Shown: positions 1-8,579 of the stretch, piece by piece | How the letters are laid out: every line of letters begins with the position of its first letter | Position numbering within the stretch: position 1 is the first letter of the stretch | DNA from: Rhodococcus ruber | GTDB lineage: Bacteria; Actinomycetota; Actinomycetes; Mycobacteriales; Mycobacteriaceae | Reading direction: 5' to 3' | DNA length: 64,000 nucleotides | NCBI RefSeq assembly: GCF_027270735.1 | Contig: NZ_JAPWIJ010000005.1 | Coordinates: 62,001-126,000, forward strand | Made by a program: the position numbers and the translations under genes | The notes under the pieces: model-generated | Told to the model about the DNA's origin: nothing | What the model saw: only the letters and a program-made list of their open reading frames with translations | The model's database searches: none

Positions 1-792
1 CTCGCATCGTGGATCGAGAATCATGGCGGAGTAATATTCGAGGACACCGCTGTCACCGACTTCGGCGACGGCAAGGCCCAGACTCCTGGTGGAACGGTGA
101 CAGCGGGCGTCGTCGTCCGTGCTACGGAAGCATTCACCCCAGAGTTTCCGCAGTACCGCCGCAACGTCGCCCCCCTGTACTCGCTCGTCGTCGCCACTGA
201 ACCCCTCCCTCAGGACCTCCGCACACGGGTAGGACTGGACACCCGGACTGCGTTCAACGACATGCGCAACCTGCGCATCTATGCCCAAGTCACCTCCGAG
301 GGCCGGCTCGTCTTCGGCGGCCGCGGCGCCCCCTATCACTTCAGGTCGGCGGTATCACCGACGTTCGATGTCAACACCAAGATCCACGACAAGATCGTCT
401 CGACCATGGAAGATTTCTTCCCTTCCCTCGCAGGTGTGAACATCACCCACAAGTGGGGCGGACCGCTGGGGGTTCCCCGCGACTGGTTCCCTTCGGTTGG
501 TTACGACCGCGCCTCCAAGATGGCTTGGGCGGGACCGTATGTCGGCGACGGCGTCGCGACCAGCAACCTCGCCGGACGCGTCCTGCGGAACCTGATCACC
601 GGCACCGACGACGGACTGAACCGCTTACCGATCGTCGACCACCATTCTCGCAAATGGGAAGTCGAACCATTCCGTTGGTTGGGAGTCAACGCAGGCCTGC
701 AAGCCGCGACCGCTTCCGACCTGGAAGAACGCGTCACCGGCAAACCCTCGAAAATTTCGGCCATGCTCGAAAAGCTCACCGGCGCACACTGA
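1..792 (+). CDS. FAD-dependent amine/glycine-type oxidoreductase, C-terminal part
   Basis: The frame is open from base 1, so the start and the FAD-binding N-terminus lie outside the window. The visible 263 residues match the C-terminal substrate and FAD-contacting half of DAO-family oxidases (glycine oxidase or gamma-glutamylputrescine oxidase type). Landmarks are YRRNVAPLYSLVVATEPL, LVFGGRGAPY and a closing GDGVATSNLAGR motif that in this family contacts the flavin. These enzymes oxidise primary or secondary amines to aldehydes with release of peroxide. The cupin and aldehyde dehydrogenase that follow are typical partners, so an amine-to-acid route is inferred. The substrate cannot be read from this sequence. 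Confidence 0.8.
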   Translation, partial: LASWIENHGGVIFEDTAVTDFGDGKAQTPGGTVTAGVVVRATEAFTPEFPQYRRNVAPLYSLVVATEPLPQDLRTRVGLDTRTAFNDMRNLRIYAQVTSEGRLVFGGRGAPYHFRSAVSPTFDVNTKIHDKIVSTMEDFFPSLAGVNITHKWGGPLGVPRDWFPSVGYDRASKMAWAGPYVGDGVATSNLAGRVLRNLITGTDDGLNRLPIVDHHSRKWEVEPFRWLGVNAGLQAATASDLEERVTGKPSKISAMLEKLTGAH

Positions 793-813
793 CCCACAGA
801 CAGGGACCTTCAC

Positions 814-1161
814 ATGCCATCACTGATCCACCTCGACTCAGCCACCGTCACCGGCGAACTCACCCCCGCCGGCCAGCGTCCCGGTGCCGACAGCGGCGAC
901 CCGCAACTGGCAACCACGACCGTCGATGGCGGCACCCAAGCCCAGATCGGCATCTGGGAATGCCAACCAGGTGGCTGGCCCGTCATCAACCGCCCGAACA
1001 CCGAGACGTGCTACATCATCTCGGGTGCCGCGACATTGACCGATGACGACACCGGCAAGAAGACCGAGATCAACGCCGGTGATTACCTCACTCTCCCCCC
1101 AGGGTGGAGTGGACGCTGGGACGTCACCGAAACCCTGCGCAAGGCCTACACGATCTTCTGA
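814..1161 (+). CDS. Cupin-domain protein (DUF861 / cupin_3 type)
   Basis: 115 residues forming one small beta-barrel cupin. The segment INRPNTETCYIISGAATLTD followed by INAGDYLTLPPGWSG matches the EutQ/ureidoglycine-hydrolase-like cupin_3 family, with the usual glycine-rich turns and PPG before the last strands. It starts 21 bases after the oxidase stop, with GGGAC upstream as a weak ribosome site, so it is probably in one operon with the oxidase and the downstream dehydrogenase. Members near FAD amine oxidases are common, but their biochemical role is unproven. Metal binding is uncertain because the usual histidine set is incomplete. Confidence 0.75.
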   Translation: MPSLIHLDSATVTGELTPAGQRPGADSGDPQLATTTVDGGTQAQIGIWECQPGGWPVINRPNTETCYIISGAATLTDDDTGKKTEINAGDYLTLPPGWSGRWDVTETLRKAYTIF

Positions 1162-1186
1162 AAACCTCGAAGCTGATTGGAAATTT

Positions 1187-2683
1187 ATGTCTGACAACAC
1201 TATCGGTCACTGGCTCGACGGTAAGCCGTTCGCCGGCACGTCCGACAAGACCGCTCCGGTCACCAACCCCGCGACCGGACAGATCACCGGACAGGTAGCG
1301 CTGGCCACAGTCGAGGATGCGCGCACGGTCATCGCCTCTGCCGCAGCGGCATTTCCGGCCTGGCGAGACACCTCGCTGGCCAAGCGAACCGCGATCATCT
1401 TCAAGTTCCGTGAATTGCTCAACGCCAAGAAGGGTGAGCTCGCCGAGATCATCACCGCCGAGCACGGCAAGGTCCTCTCCGATGCACTCGGCGAGATCAG
1501 CCGCGGCCAGGAAGTCGTCGAATTCGCCTGCGGGATACCGCATCTGCTCAAAGGTGGCTTCACCGAGAACGCATCGACGAAGGTCGACATCTACTCGATC
1601 CGGCAGCCTCTCGGCCCCGTGGGCATCATCAGCCCGTTCAACTTCCCGGCGATGGTTCCGATGTGGTTCTTCCCCATCGCCATCGCCGCAGGCAACACCG
1701 TAGTTCTCAAGCCCAGCGAGAAGGATCCGACAGCGTCGCTGTGGATCGCCGAGCTCTGGGAAGAAGCCGGCCTACCTCCCGGTGTCTTCAACGTGCTCCA
1801 GGGCGACAAGGTCTCCGTCGACGAACTGCTCGAGAACACGTCGATCAAGTCGATCAGCTTCGTCGGGTCGACACCGATCGCGCAGTACGTGTACTCCACC
1901 GGCACCTCGCACGGTAAGCGCGTCCAGGCCCTCGGCGGCGCGAAGAACCACGCGATCGTCCTACCCGACGCCGATCTGGACCTCGCGGCCGACGCCATGG
2001 TCAACGCCGGCTTCGGATCGGCAGGCGAGCGTTGCATGGCCATCTCCGCGCTCGTCGCCGTCGGGAACATCGCCGACGAACTGGTCGCGAAGATCGTCGA
2101 ACGCACCACACCACTGGTCACGGGCGACGGCACCCGCGGCGCAGACATGGGACCGCTGGTGACCAAGGCGCACCGCGACAAGGTTGCCTCGTACGTTGAT
2201 GCAGGCGAAGCCGCCGGCGCGACCATCGTGGTCGACGGCCGCACGGTCCAGGCCGACGGCGGAGAGGACGGGTTCTGGCTCGGCCCGACGTTGATCGACA
2301 ATGTCACCACCGACATGTCCATCTACACCGACGAGATCTTCGGGCCGGTCCTCTCGGTCGTCCGCGTCGATACCTACGACGAGGCACTCGAGCTCATCAA
2401 CTCGAACCCGTACGGCAACGGCACCGCCATCTTCACCAACGACGGTGGTGCGGCCCGGCGTTTCCAGAACGAGGTCGAGGTCGGCATGATCGGCATCAAC
2501 GTCCCGATCCCGGTCCCCATGGCGTACTACAGCTTCGGTGGCTGGAAGAACAGCCTGTTCGGTGACACCCACGCCCACGGAATGGAAGGTGTGCACTTCT
2601 TCACCCGAGGCAAAGCCGTCACCAGTCGGTGGCTCGATCCGAGCCACCGCGGCATCAACCTCGGCTTCCCAGAAAACGACTGA
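1187..2683 (+). CDS. mmsA: CoA-acylating methylmalonate-semialdehyde-type dehydrogenase
   Basis: 498 residues from ATG at 1187. The same frame is open upstream, but the family begins at this position (MSDNTIGHWLDGKPF). The product is an aldehyde dehydrogenase of the MMSDH branch: FNFPAMVPMWFFPIA in the cofactor region, KPSEKDPTAS, the catalytic cysteine in GERCMAIS, and the C-terminal EIFGPVLSVVR. Family members convert malonate- or methylmalonate-semialdehyde to acetyl- or propionyl-CoA with NAD and CoA. It follows the cupin by 25 bases. Its expected job in this operon is to process the aldehyde made by the amine oxidase, for example in beta-alanine or polyamine breakdown; that is inference. 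A strong hairpin follows about 95 bases downstream. Confidence 0.88.
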   Translation: MSDNTIGHWLDGKPFAGTSDKTAPVTNPATGQITGQVALATVEDARTVIASAAAAFPAWRDTSLAKRTAIIFKFRELLNAKKGELAEIITAEHGKVLSDALGEISRGQEVVEFACGIPHLLKGGFTENASTKVDIYSIRQPLGPVGIISPFNFPAMVPMWFFPIAIAAGNTVVLKPSEKDPTASLWIAELWEEAGLPPGVFNVLQGDKVSVDELLENTSIKSISFVGSTPIAQYVYSTGTSHGKRVQALGGAKNHAIVLPDADLDLAADAMVNAGFGSAGERCMAISALVAVGNIADELVAKIVERTTPLVTGDGTRGADMGPLVTKAHRDKVASYVDAGEAAGATIVVDGRTVQADGGEDGFWLGPTLIDNVTTDMSIYTDEIFGPVLSVVRVDTYDEALELINSNPYGNGTAIFTNDGGAARRFQNEVEVGMIGINVPIPVPMAYYSFGGWKNSLFGDTHAHGMEGVHFFTRGKAVTSRWLDPSHRGINLGFPEND

Positions 2684-2779
2684 GACCTGAAACGACTGAG
2701 CCCAGAGAACAGCTAGATCGAATCTGCCAGAATCCGCCGAGAACTCACGGATTCAGCCCATGAGCTCATTGGAGACGGT

Positions 2780-2807
2780 GAGGTCGACGCAGTGACGCGT
2801 CGACCTC
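2780..2807 (+). terminator. Hairpin terminator after the mmsA operon
   Basis: A perfect 11-bp inverted repeat (GAGGTCGACGC, six-base loop AGTGAC, then the reverse complement) is followed by ATCGCTTTCCTATTT. It lies about 95 bases after the dehydrogenase stop and fits an intrinsic terminator with a modest T-rich tail. Confidence 0.7.
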
Positions 2808-3010
2808 ATCGCTTTCCTATTTACTGGACCATCGAGCCTCTCGTTCGCATCGACATCGTCGAAAATCGGTGCACTCCAAAGCATTTACGCGCACTGGCGT
2901 GGCAACTGCACGACCAGAACGAGCTAGTGCAGGACGATCTGATCGTGTCCGTCGTCGAGGACACCCGCGCCGACTGGTCGTTCGGACACGGAGACGCACA
3001 GTTTCTATAA
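2792..3010 (+). pseudogene. Truncated tautomerase (Tautomerase_2-like) remnant
   Basis: The open frame of 72 codons begins with a GTG that sits inside the loop of the terminator hairpin, so that start is unlikely to be used. From 2837 the translation PLVRIDIVENR and then, near the end, VEDTRADWSFGHGDAQFL match the tautomerase superfamily; the DWSFG(N/H)GxAQ ending is typical of Tautomerase_2 proteins, which are about 130 residues long. The proline that would be catalytic Pro-1 follows GAG (Glu) instead of an initiator ATG, so a free N-terminal proline cannot be made. Only about 58 residues of family-like sequence remain. Read as a decayed, N-terminally truncated gene; a functional short protein cannot be excluded. 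Confidence 0.5.
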
Positions 3011-3244
3011 AGACACTTGTAAGGGTGATCCATACTGCGCCGCTGGTCACCAGGACCGGTCGTGGAATCATCTCCGCAATGGCGGTATGGGGGTCGGTGG
3101 TATCGACTCAACGTGATGTGTCCACTGCGCGCCACCGGACGAAGACCGCGATCGTCACGTCCAATCGCGAACCGCCGGGGTGGCTGACCATGACCGCCGC
3201 CCTCCTCAATCGATTCGTCATCGACCGACTGACCTGCACCGCGT

Positions 3245-3277
3245 TAATATGCAGTCCTGCAAATTTGCAGTACTGTA
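3245..3277 (+). promoter_or_regulatory. Promoter and palindromic operator of the TetR/efflux operon
   Basis: Bases 3257-3270 are a perfect 14-bp palindrome (CTGCAAATTTGCAG), extended to an imperfect 28-bp one at 3250-3277 (outer arms TGCAG and CTGTA). A -10-like TAATAT lies at 3245-3250, so a repressor bound here would block the promoter. The palindrome ends five bases before the GTG of the TetR gene at 3283, which suggests autoregulation of the tetR-MFS pair. Confidence 0.65.
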
Positions 3278-3282
3278 GATAG

Positions 3283-3930
3283 GTGCCCACTACCGACAAG
3301 CTAGGCCGGCGAGACCGCAAGCGCTACGAGACGCGCGCCCGGATAGAAGAAGCCGCGTTGACTCTCGTGCTCAGGGACGGACTCGGCGAGACCACCGTGG
3401 ACGCGATTAGCGATCTGGCCGACATCTCCACCCGGACGTTCTTCAACTACTTCGAAAGCAAGGACAGTGCTGTCCTGGGCGTTCACCCCGCCGAAGTCAC
3501 CGACGAACTGATCGCCGATTACATACACGAGCACCCGGGCCCGGACTTGATCCCTGCCATCGTCGGCTTGATGCTCACGGTCATGGGATCCCCTCACTCG
3601 AGCCGAGCCCGAATGAAAACCGACCGCCTCGAAGTCGTCAAACGGCATCCAGAGATTCTCGGAGGCCACATGGCGCACTTCACCGCCCGCGCGAGCAAAC
3701 TCACCCAGACCATCGAGACGATGCTCACTGGAACGCCGTTCGAGCAAACCAGTGATAGAACTGCGCACGCCGAACTGCTGTTCGTGCTGTGCGGCGGTGC
3801 AGTGCGCATAGCCCTTCGCGAGTGGGCGACATCTCTCGACGACTCCGACGTCGACGCCGACTCGAGGGTGACCGACATCGAACGCCGAGCAATCTCGCTC
3901 GTACACGAGCTACGAGAAGGACTGTCATGA
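3283..3930 (+). CDS. TetR-family transcriptional repressor of the adjacent efflux gene
   Basis: 215 residues from GTG at 3283. The first ~60 residues hold the TetR helix-turn-helix (RARIEEAALTLVLRDGLGET, then ISDLADISTRTFFNYFESKD). The rest is the usual helical ligand-binding domain with no close family signature. No ribosome site is clear because the operator palindrome ends just before the start, so the transcript may be nearly leaderless. The stop overlaps the ATG of the DHA2 transporter (ATGA at 3927-3930), a standard arrangement for a drug-responsive repressor and its pump. The ligand is unknown. Confidence 0.88.
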   Translation: MPTTDKLGRRDRKRYETRARIEEAALTLVLRDGLGETTVDAISDLADISTRTFFNYFESKDSAVLGVHPAEVTDELIADYIHEHPGPDLIPAIVGLMLTVMGSPHSSRARMKTDRLEVVKRHPEILGGHMAHFTARASKLTQTIETMLTGTPFEQTSDRTAHAELLFVLCGGAVRIALREWATSLDDSDVDADSRVTDIERRAISLVHELREGLS

Positions 3931-5468
3931 CAACCGCTGACAAAACCGTCGAACAGGCCCCCGTCACCGACGACAGGCGCAGCATCCTGCTCGTCTTCGC
4001 CGGCCTCATGGTGACGATGTTGCTCGCCTCACTCGACCAAACCATCTTCAGCACCGCTCTGCCCACCATCGTCGGCGAACTCAACGGTGTCGACCAGATG
4101 CTATGGGTGACAACGGCATACATTCTCGCCTCGACGATCATGCTGCCGATCTACGGCAAGGTAGGTGACCTCATCGGCCGAAAATCGCTGTTCATCTTCG
4201 CAATTGCATTGTTCATGGCGGGATCGATAGTCGGCGGACTCGCACACGACATGCCCTGGCTCATCACCGGCCGCGCGATCCAAGGACTCGGCGGCGGCGG
4301 CCTGATGATCCTCGCTCAGGCAATCATCGCCGACGTCGTTCCCGCACGCCAACGCGGCAAGTACATGGGCATCATGGGCGGCGTCTTCGCGCTCTCTTCG
4401 GTCGCAGGCCCCCTACTCGGCGGATTCTTCACCGAAGGAATTGGTTGGCGCTGGGCTTTTTGGATGAACGTCCCACTGGGCGTGCTCGCGATCGCCTCAG
4501 CAGTATTTTTCCTGAGACTCCCCACGATCGACCACGACAAACCCCGACTGGACGTCACAGGAATGACGCTTCTCGCACTGGCCTCGACGGGCGTGGTGCT
4601 CATAACGACATGGGGCGGAACAACTTACGCCTGGAATTCCCCCGCAATAATCGCCCTGATCATTGCAACGGCCGTTGCAGCTGTCAGCTTCGTCGGTGTC
4701 GAGAAGGCAGCCGCGGAACCCATCATGCCGCTACACCTTTTCCAAGATCGAAACTTCAATCTGACCACCGTCGCCGGACTCATCATCGGCGTCTCCATGT
4801 TCGGTGCACTCGCCTACCTGCCCACATATCTCCAGATGGTCACCGGCGCGGGAGCAACGAAAGCCGGGTTGCTGATGATCCCCATGATGGCCGGTCTACT
4901 GGTGACATCGATCGTGTCCGGCCAACTCGTCAGCAAGACCGGACGCTACAAATACCTACCCATCATGGGCTCGGGAATCGTAGTCGTATCACTGATCTTG
5001 CTATCGACGATGACCGCCGGCATGGAAGTGTGGATCATCTGTGCGTACCTGGCCGTCATGGGAATCGGACTGGGTATGAGCATGCAGATCCTCGTACTCA
5101 TCGTGCAGAACTCCTTCCCGATCACCGAAGTCGGCACCGCCACCGCATCGAACAACTACTTCCGACAGATCGGCGCATCCCTCGGCTCCGCGGTGGTCGG
5201 CACGCTGTTCGTCTCCCGACTGACCTCACTCTTGGGAGGAGCCTCGACCGACGGATCATCACCGGAGAGTTCGTTGACACCCGAGTCCGTGCGAGCACTA
5301 CCCGACGCCGCACGGGAGGTCATCGTCAACGCCTACAACGACGCCCTCACACCGGTCTTCCTCTACATGGTGCCCCTGATGATCATCGCGCTGCTGCTTC
5401 TGGTCTTCGTCGACGAAAAACCCCTGGCGACAACGAGAGCGCGCACCCCGAGCACCCGCAGTAGCTGA
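3927..5468 (+). CDS. DHA2-family (EmrB/QacA) MFS multidrug efflux transporter
   Basis: 513 residues from the ATG that overlaps the tetR stop; the open frame extends upstream into tetR, but MTTADKTVEQ is the sensible start. The protein has about 14 hydrophobic segments. DHA2 signatures are LDQTIFSTALPTI in helix 1, GKVGDLIGRKS in the loop between helices 2 and 3, and GLGGGGLMILAQAIIADVVP with RGKYMGIMGG around helix 4. The segment AGPLLGGFFTEGIGWRWAFW is antiporter motif C. It exports toxic or aromatic compounds using the proton gradient. Regulation is by the coupled TetR. No terminator was evident in the ~200 bases before the convergent HxlR gene. Confidence 0.92.
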   Translation: MTTADKTVEQAPVTDDRRSILLVFAGLMVTMLLASLDQTIFSTALPTIVGELNGVDQMLWVTTAYILASTIMLPIYGKVGDLIGRKSLFIFAIALFMAGSIVGGLAHDMPWLITGRAIQGLGGGGLMILAQAIIADVVPARQRGKYMGIMGGVFALSSVAGPLLGGFFTEGIGWRWAFWMNVPLGVLAIASAVFFLRLPTIDHDKPRLDVTGMTLLALASTGVVLITTWGGTTYAWNSPAIIALIIATAVAAVSFVGVEKAAAEPIMPLHLFQDRNFNLTTVAGLIIGVSMFGALAYLPTYLQMVTGAGATKAGLLMIPMMAGLLVTSIVSGQLVSKTGRYKYLPIMGSGIVVVSLILLSTMTAGMEVWIICAYLAVMGIGLGMSMQILVLIVQNSFPITEVGTATASNNYFRQIGASLGSAVVGTLFVSRLTSLLGGASTDGSSPESSLTPESVRALPDAAREVIVNAYNDALTPVFLYMVPLMIIALLLLVFVDEKPLATTRARTPSTRSS

Positions 5469-5675
5469 AATTGCATCGGTAGCCGCCACGCCCAGATCAA
5501 GCTGGTATCACAAGGTTTTCACTGGTATCGAGGACCTCCAGACACATCGGTGCCGCACGTAGTCGACCTGCGGTCGCCCGTCATCGCTGTATCCGGTGTG
5601 CCGGCTAGCAGTAGAAGCAGCGCGTCTACATGCGACTTCTCCGTGGTCACGCGAGCCGATCTTTCTTGTGGATGA

Positions 5676-6086
5676 TCATGATTGCCGGCTGTCGAAGTCG
5701 TTCCTATGTTGTCGGATCTCGTCGGTATGCGCTGATGCCCACATCGCCAGACCCAAGACATGCTCGAGAAGCGAGACACCGAGGTGGGTCAGGGCATATT
5801 CGACTCGCAGCGGCACCTCCGGGTACACGGTACGTGTGAGCAGGCCGTCGCGCTCGAGGTGACGCAGCGTAAGGGTGAGCATCCGCTGAGATATGCCAGG
5901 GACCGCGCGCTGCAACTCCCTGTATCGCATCGGCGCATCACGAAGCACGGCGATCACGAGAATGCCCCACTTGTCTCCGACACGATCGAGAATTCCGCGG
6001 ATCAATGCCGCATCCTCGCCCCACCCCTCGCACGGCCCGGGCATCGGAGTGCCGAGCTCGACGGTGCCGGTCTTCCTGGTCGACAT
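5676..6086 (-). CDS. HxlR-family transcriptional regulator
   Basis: 136 residues. I chose ATG at 6086 because AGGAG sits four bases upstream; the longer frame to 6155 has no ribosome site. The winged-helix core is typical of HxlR: LDRVGDKWGILVIAVLRDAP, RYRELQRAVPGISQRMLTLT, LRHLERDGLLTRTVYPEVP, RVEYALTHLG. The first part (PMPGPCEGWGEDAALIRG) carries a cysteine, as in redox or electrophile-sensing members. It is transcribed divergently from the SDR at 6185 with 98 bases between, so it probably controls that gene. Two GACACACA copies lie in this gap and could be part of its binding site. Confidence 0.88.
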   Translation of the reverse strand: MSTRKTGTVELGTPMPGPCEGWGEDAALIRGILDRVGDKWGILVIAVLRDAPMRYRELQRAVPGISQRMLTLTLRHLERDGLLTRTVYPEVPLRVEYALTHLGVSLLEHVLGLAMWASAHTDEIRQHRNDFDSRQS

Positions 6087-6184
6087 GGCGCTCCTCACGA
6101 ACACGAATGTGCCCTCTTGTGCCGCGGATACGACACACAGAAGATGGGGTGACACACAAATAGTAACCGAGCTGGAGTGAACCC

Positions 6185-6847
6185 ATGTCGTTGATTGTCA
6201 TAGTCGGTGCCGGCCCCGGAATGGGGTTGGAAATCGCCCGCGTTTTCGGGCGCACAGGTTTCACCGTCGCCCTCGTCGCCCGAAACCAGGCGAAGTTGAG
6301 TTCGCTGACCGAACAGCTGAAAAGTGAGGGGATCGACGCGCACGGATTCACCGCAGACCTCCTCGACGAGGAATCGATTACCACGGCCTTCACCCAGATC
6401 CGCGCCACACTCGGCACCGTGGACGTTCTCGAATTCTCGGCGGCCGACGCGACTCTGCCTGCTGCCGGCGTCCTCGACGTCACGCCCGCCAACCTTCAGC
6501 CGCAGCTCGACTTCTACTTCAGCGCAATACATGTCGTGAGACAGGTCGTCGACGACATGATCGCCGCGAAAGCCGGCACCATCATCGTCACCACCGGCGG
6601 CGGATCGATAAACCCGACACCGTCTTTCGCCAACATCAATATCGCGTCGGCCGGCCTGCGCAACTGGGTTCTCAACCTGCACAACGTACTCGCCGAACAC
6701 GGCGTGTACGCGGCACATCTGGCCATCAACGCATGGATCGGATCCGGGCAACCCGGCACCTCTGCCGCCGAGATCGCTCTCACGTACCTCGAACTGCACG
6801 AAAAGCGGTCCGATGCCGACCCCCGCTACCCTGCCGCACCGATGTGA
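6185..6847 (+). CDS. SDR-like NAD(P)-binding protein lacking YxxxK
   Basis: 220 residues. The N-terminus has the Rossmann motif GAGPGMGLEIARVFG (GxxxGxG type) and ARNQAKL for cofactor selectivity. Where classical SDRs have the catalytic YxxxK, this protein reads NINIASAGLRNW, so both residues are missing; the preceding TTGGG keeps a serine/threonine-rich stretch. Related actinobacterial proteins also lack the tetrad, so it may bind a nucleotide without standard SDR chemistry. GGAG occurs ten bases before the ATG. It is divergent from the HxlR regulator and is the likely regulated gene. Length is short for the family (250 usual). Confidence 0.78.
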   Translation: MSLIVIVGAGPGMGLEIARVFGRTGFTVALVARNQAKLSSLTEQLKSEGIDAHGFTADLLDEESITTAFTQIRATLGTVDVLEFSAADATLPAAGVLDVTPANLQPQLDFYFSAIHVVRQVVDDMIAAKAGTIIVTTGGGSINPTPSFANINIASAGLRNWVLNLHNVLAEHGVYAAHLAINAWIGSGQPGTSAAEIALTYLELHEKRSDADPRYPAAPM

Positions 6848-6939
6848 CGCCACACCGTGTCGAGGTGAAGCACCACCACTGACCGCGGCCTCGCGCCGGG
6901 TTCCCGCGGCGCACTTCACCGAACACGAGCAGTCCAGAT

Positions 6940-7374
6940 TCAGTCGACTGCATCCCCGCACAGGATTTCGAGACTGTCCAACAGGACACGGATCCGGTCG
7001 GGGGGCAGGAGCTGGAGCCGCCGCGCCAGGCTGGGGCGCATCCGACCCCCGATGTCAGCGGTGGTTCGCACACCATCGTCGGTCAGTCTGATCCGTGATC
7101 GGCGCGAGTCCGCGGAATCGATCTCGCGAATCACCAGGCCCGCGTCGGCAAGCTTGGACAACGACCTGCTCAGCATCGACGGGTTCAGACCGAGATCTAC
7201 GACGAGATCACCGGGAGTATCGATGCCCATCTTCACGGTGCGAAGCACCAGAAAGTCGACGAGATCCAGGTGCGCGACAGCGGAGACGTGCACGCGAGCG
7301 TCGGTCAAGACCAGCTTGTTGAGGCGATACAGCGCGTCGAGGAGCTGCAATTCGGGTGCGTCGGTGTCAACCAT
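6940..7374 (-). CDS. MarR-family transcriptional regulator
   Basis: 144 residues with the MarR winged helix: LDLVDFLVLRTVKMGIDTPG, DLGLNPSMLSRSLSKLADAG (recognition helix) and VIREIDSADSRRSRIRLTDDG (wing with the DxRR signature). It is divergent from the amidohydrolase that starts at 7437, and the 62-base gap contains AT-rich sequence with a TTGACA at 7401. Control of the amidohydrolase and of itself is inferred from this arrangement. The ligand is unknown. Confidence 0.87.
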   Translation of the reverse strand: MVDTDAPELQLLDALYRLNKLVLTDARVHVSAVAHLDLVDFLVLRTVKMGIDTPGDLVVDLGLNPSMLSRSLSKLADAGLVIREIDSADSRRSRIRLTDDGVRTTADIGGRMRPSLARRLQLLPPDRIRVLLDSLEILCGDAVD

Positions 7375-7436
7375 GTAAAGAACCTAACATCTGAATATTA
7401 TTGACAAGTAGCAACTATTGCGCGTTGAGTGTGAGT

Positions 7437-8444
7437 ATGACCCACGACAACGCCACCACACCCGGCCGTATCGACTTCCATCACCACTTCATGCCGTCCA
7501 GCATGCTTACCTCTGGCTTGTTCGGCGACACATCCGGCTGGAAATTCAAGGAAGACGAGAGCGCCTGGTCACCGCAGGTCAGTGTCGACTTCATGGACCG
7601 ACTGCAGATCGACACCGCGATCCTGTCCGTACCCAACGACATCGAATCCCGGCTCCCGGAGAACAAGCGCCATCACTTCGCCCGCGAGGTGAACACCCTG
7701 TCCCGTCAGGCCGCGGACGACCATCCAGGACGATTCGGACTGTTCGCTCATCTGCCGACACCGACCGACACCGACGCCGCACTCGAAGAGTTGACCTACG
7801 CGTTCGACGTGTTGGGAGCCGACGGAATAACCCTGACCAACGTCTACGGCACCGGAGATCAGGCCCGATCGCTGGGCGACCCTATCTTCGAGCCACTGTG
7901 GGCCGAGCTCGACCGCCGCAACGCGCTCGTGTTCCTACACGGTGAGCAGACACCCGGTAGCAATCGCGCCCCGAGCAGATTCCTGCCCACCCCGATCAGC
8001 GAAACTCCGAACGAAACCTACAAAGGTGCAGCCGATTTGGTGACCAGTGGACGCAAACGCCAGTACCCGAACGTGCGGATAGTCCTCTCCCATTCGGGTG
8101 GGAGCACGCCGTACCTCGCTGCTCGCGTCGCCGCGCTGTGTGCATTCCATCTCGACTGCGAACTGACAGCAGACGAGATCCTCGAGGACTTCCGAACGTT
8201 CTACTACGAGACCGCCCTATCCGGATTCGAAACCAACCTGGTGGCACTCGAGAACTTCGTTGCACCGGACCACATTCTCTTCGGTACGGACTTCCCCGCC
8301 GCGAACCCGCGCACTGCGAGCTGGTTCACCGACAACGTCGACATCTACTTCGCCGACAGGCCGACAATGCTCGCGCAGGTCATGCACGACAACGCCTACA
8401 GCCTCCTACCTCGGCTGACCGCGGGAACCCCCACGCATCCATAG
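7437..8444 (+). CDS. Amidohydrolase-family (ACMSD-like) hydrolase or decarboxylase
   Basis: 335 residues from ATG at 7437, preceded by GTGAG; a TTG 36 bases upstream coincides with a -35-like element and is less likely. The protein belongs to amidohydrolase_2: DFHHHFMP near the N-terminus provides the first metal histidines, IVLSHSGGSTPYL the next histidine region, and HILFGTDFPAANPRT the conserved aspartate. The family includes alpha-amino-muconate-semialdehyde decarboxylase and gamma-resorcylate decarboxylase; the substrate here is unknown. It is divergent from the MarR gene and ends before a very strong palindromic hairpin. Confidence 0.85.
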   Translation: MTHDNATTPGRIDFHHHFMPSSMLTSGLFGDTSGWKFKEDESAWSPQVSVDFMDRLQIDTAILSVPNDIESRLPENKRHHFAREVNTLSRQAADDHPGRFGLFAHLPTPTDTDAALEELTYAFDVLGADGITLTNVYGTGDQARSLGDPIFEPLWAELDRRNALVFLHGEQTPGSNRAPSRFLPTPISETPNETYKGAADLVTSGRKRQYPNVRIVLSHSGGSTPYLAARVAALCAFHLDCELTADEILEDFRTFYYETALSGFETNLVALENFVAPDHILFGTDFPAANPRTASWFTDNVDIYFADRPTMLAQVMHDNAYSLLPRLTAGTPTHP

Positions 8445-8537
8445 CCTTTGGGCACTCGGGACAATCAGCTACTCCAACCGCTGATCGACCGGGCCACGGC
8501 AGCACCGACGCCGGCTCACGAATGTGGGAGTTGACGT

Positions 8538-8577
8538 GGAACGGGCACGCCCCACCATGGTGGGGCGTGCCCGTTCC
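8538..8577. terminator. 40-bp perfect palindrome, probable terminator
   Basis: A perfect palindrome of 40 bp centred between 8557 and 8558 (GGAACGGGCACGCC at one end). It forms an 18-20 bp GC-rich stem about 95 bases after the amidohydrolase stop. No long T-run follows, so it may act by stem strength alone, and it works for either strand. Confidence 0.65.
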
Positions 8578-8579
8578 GC

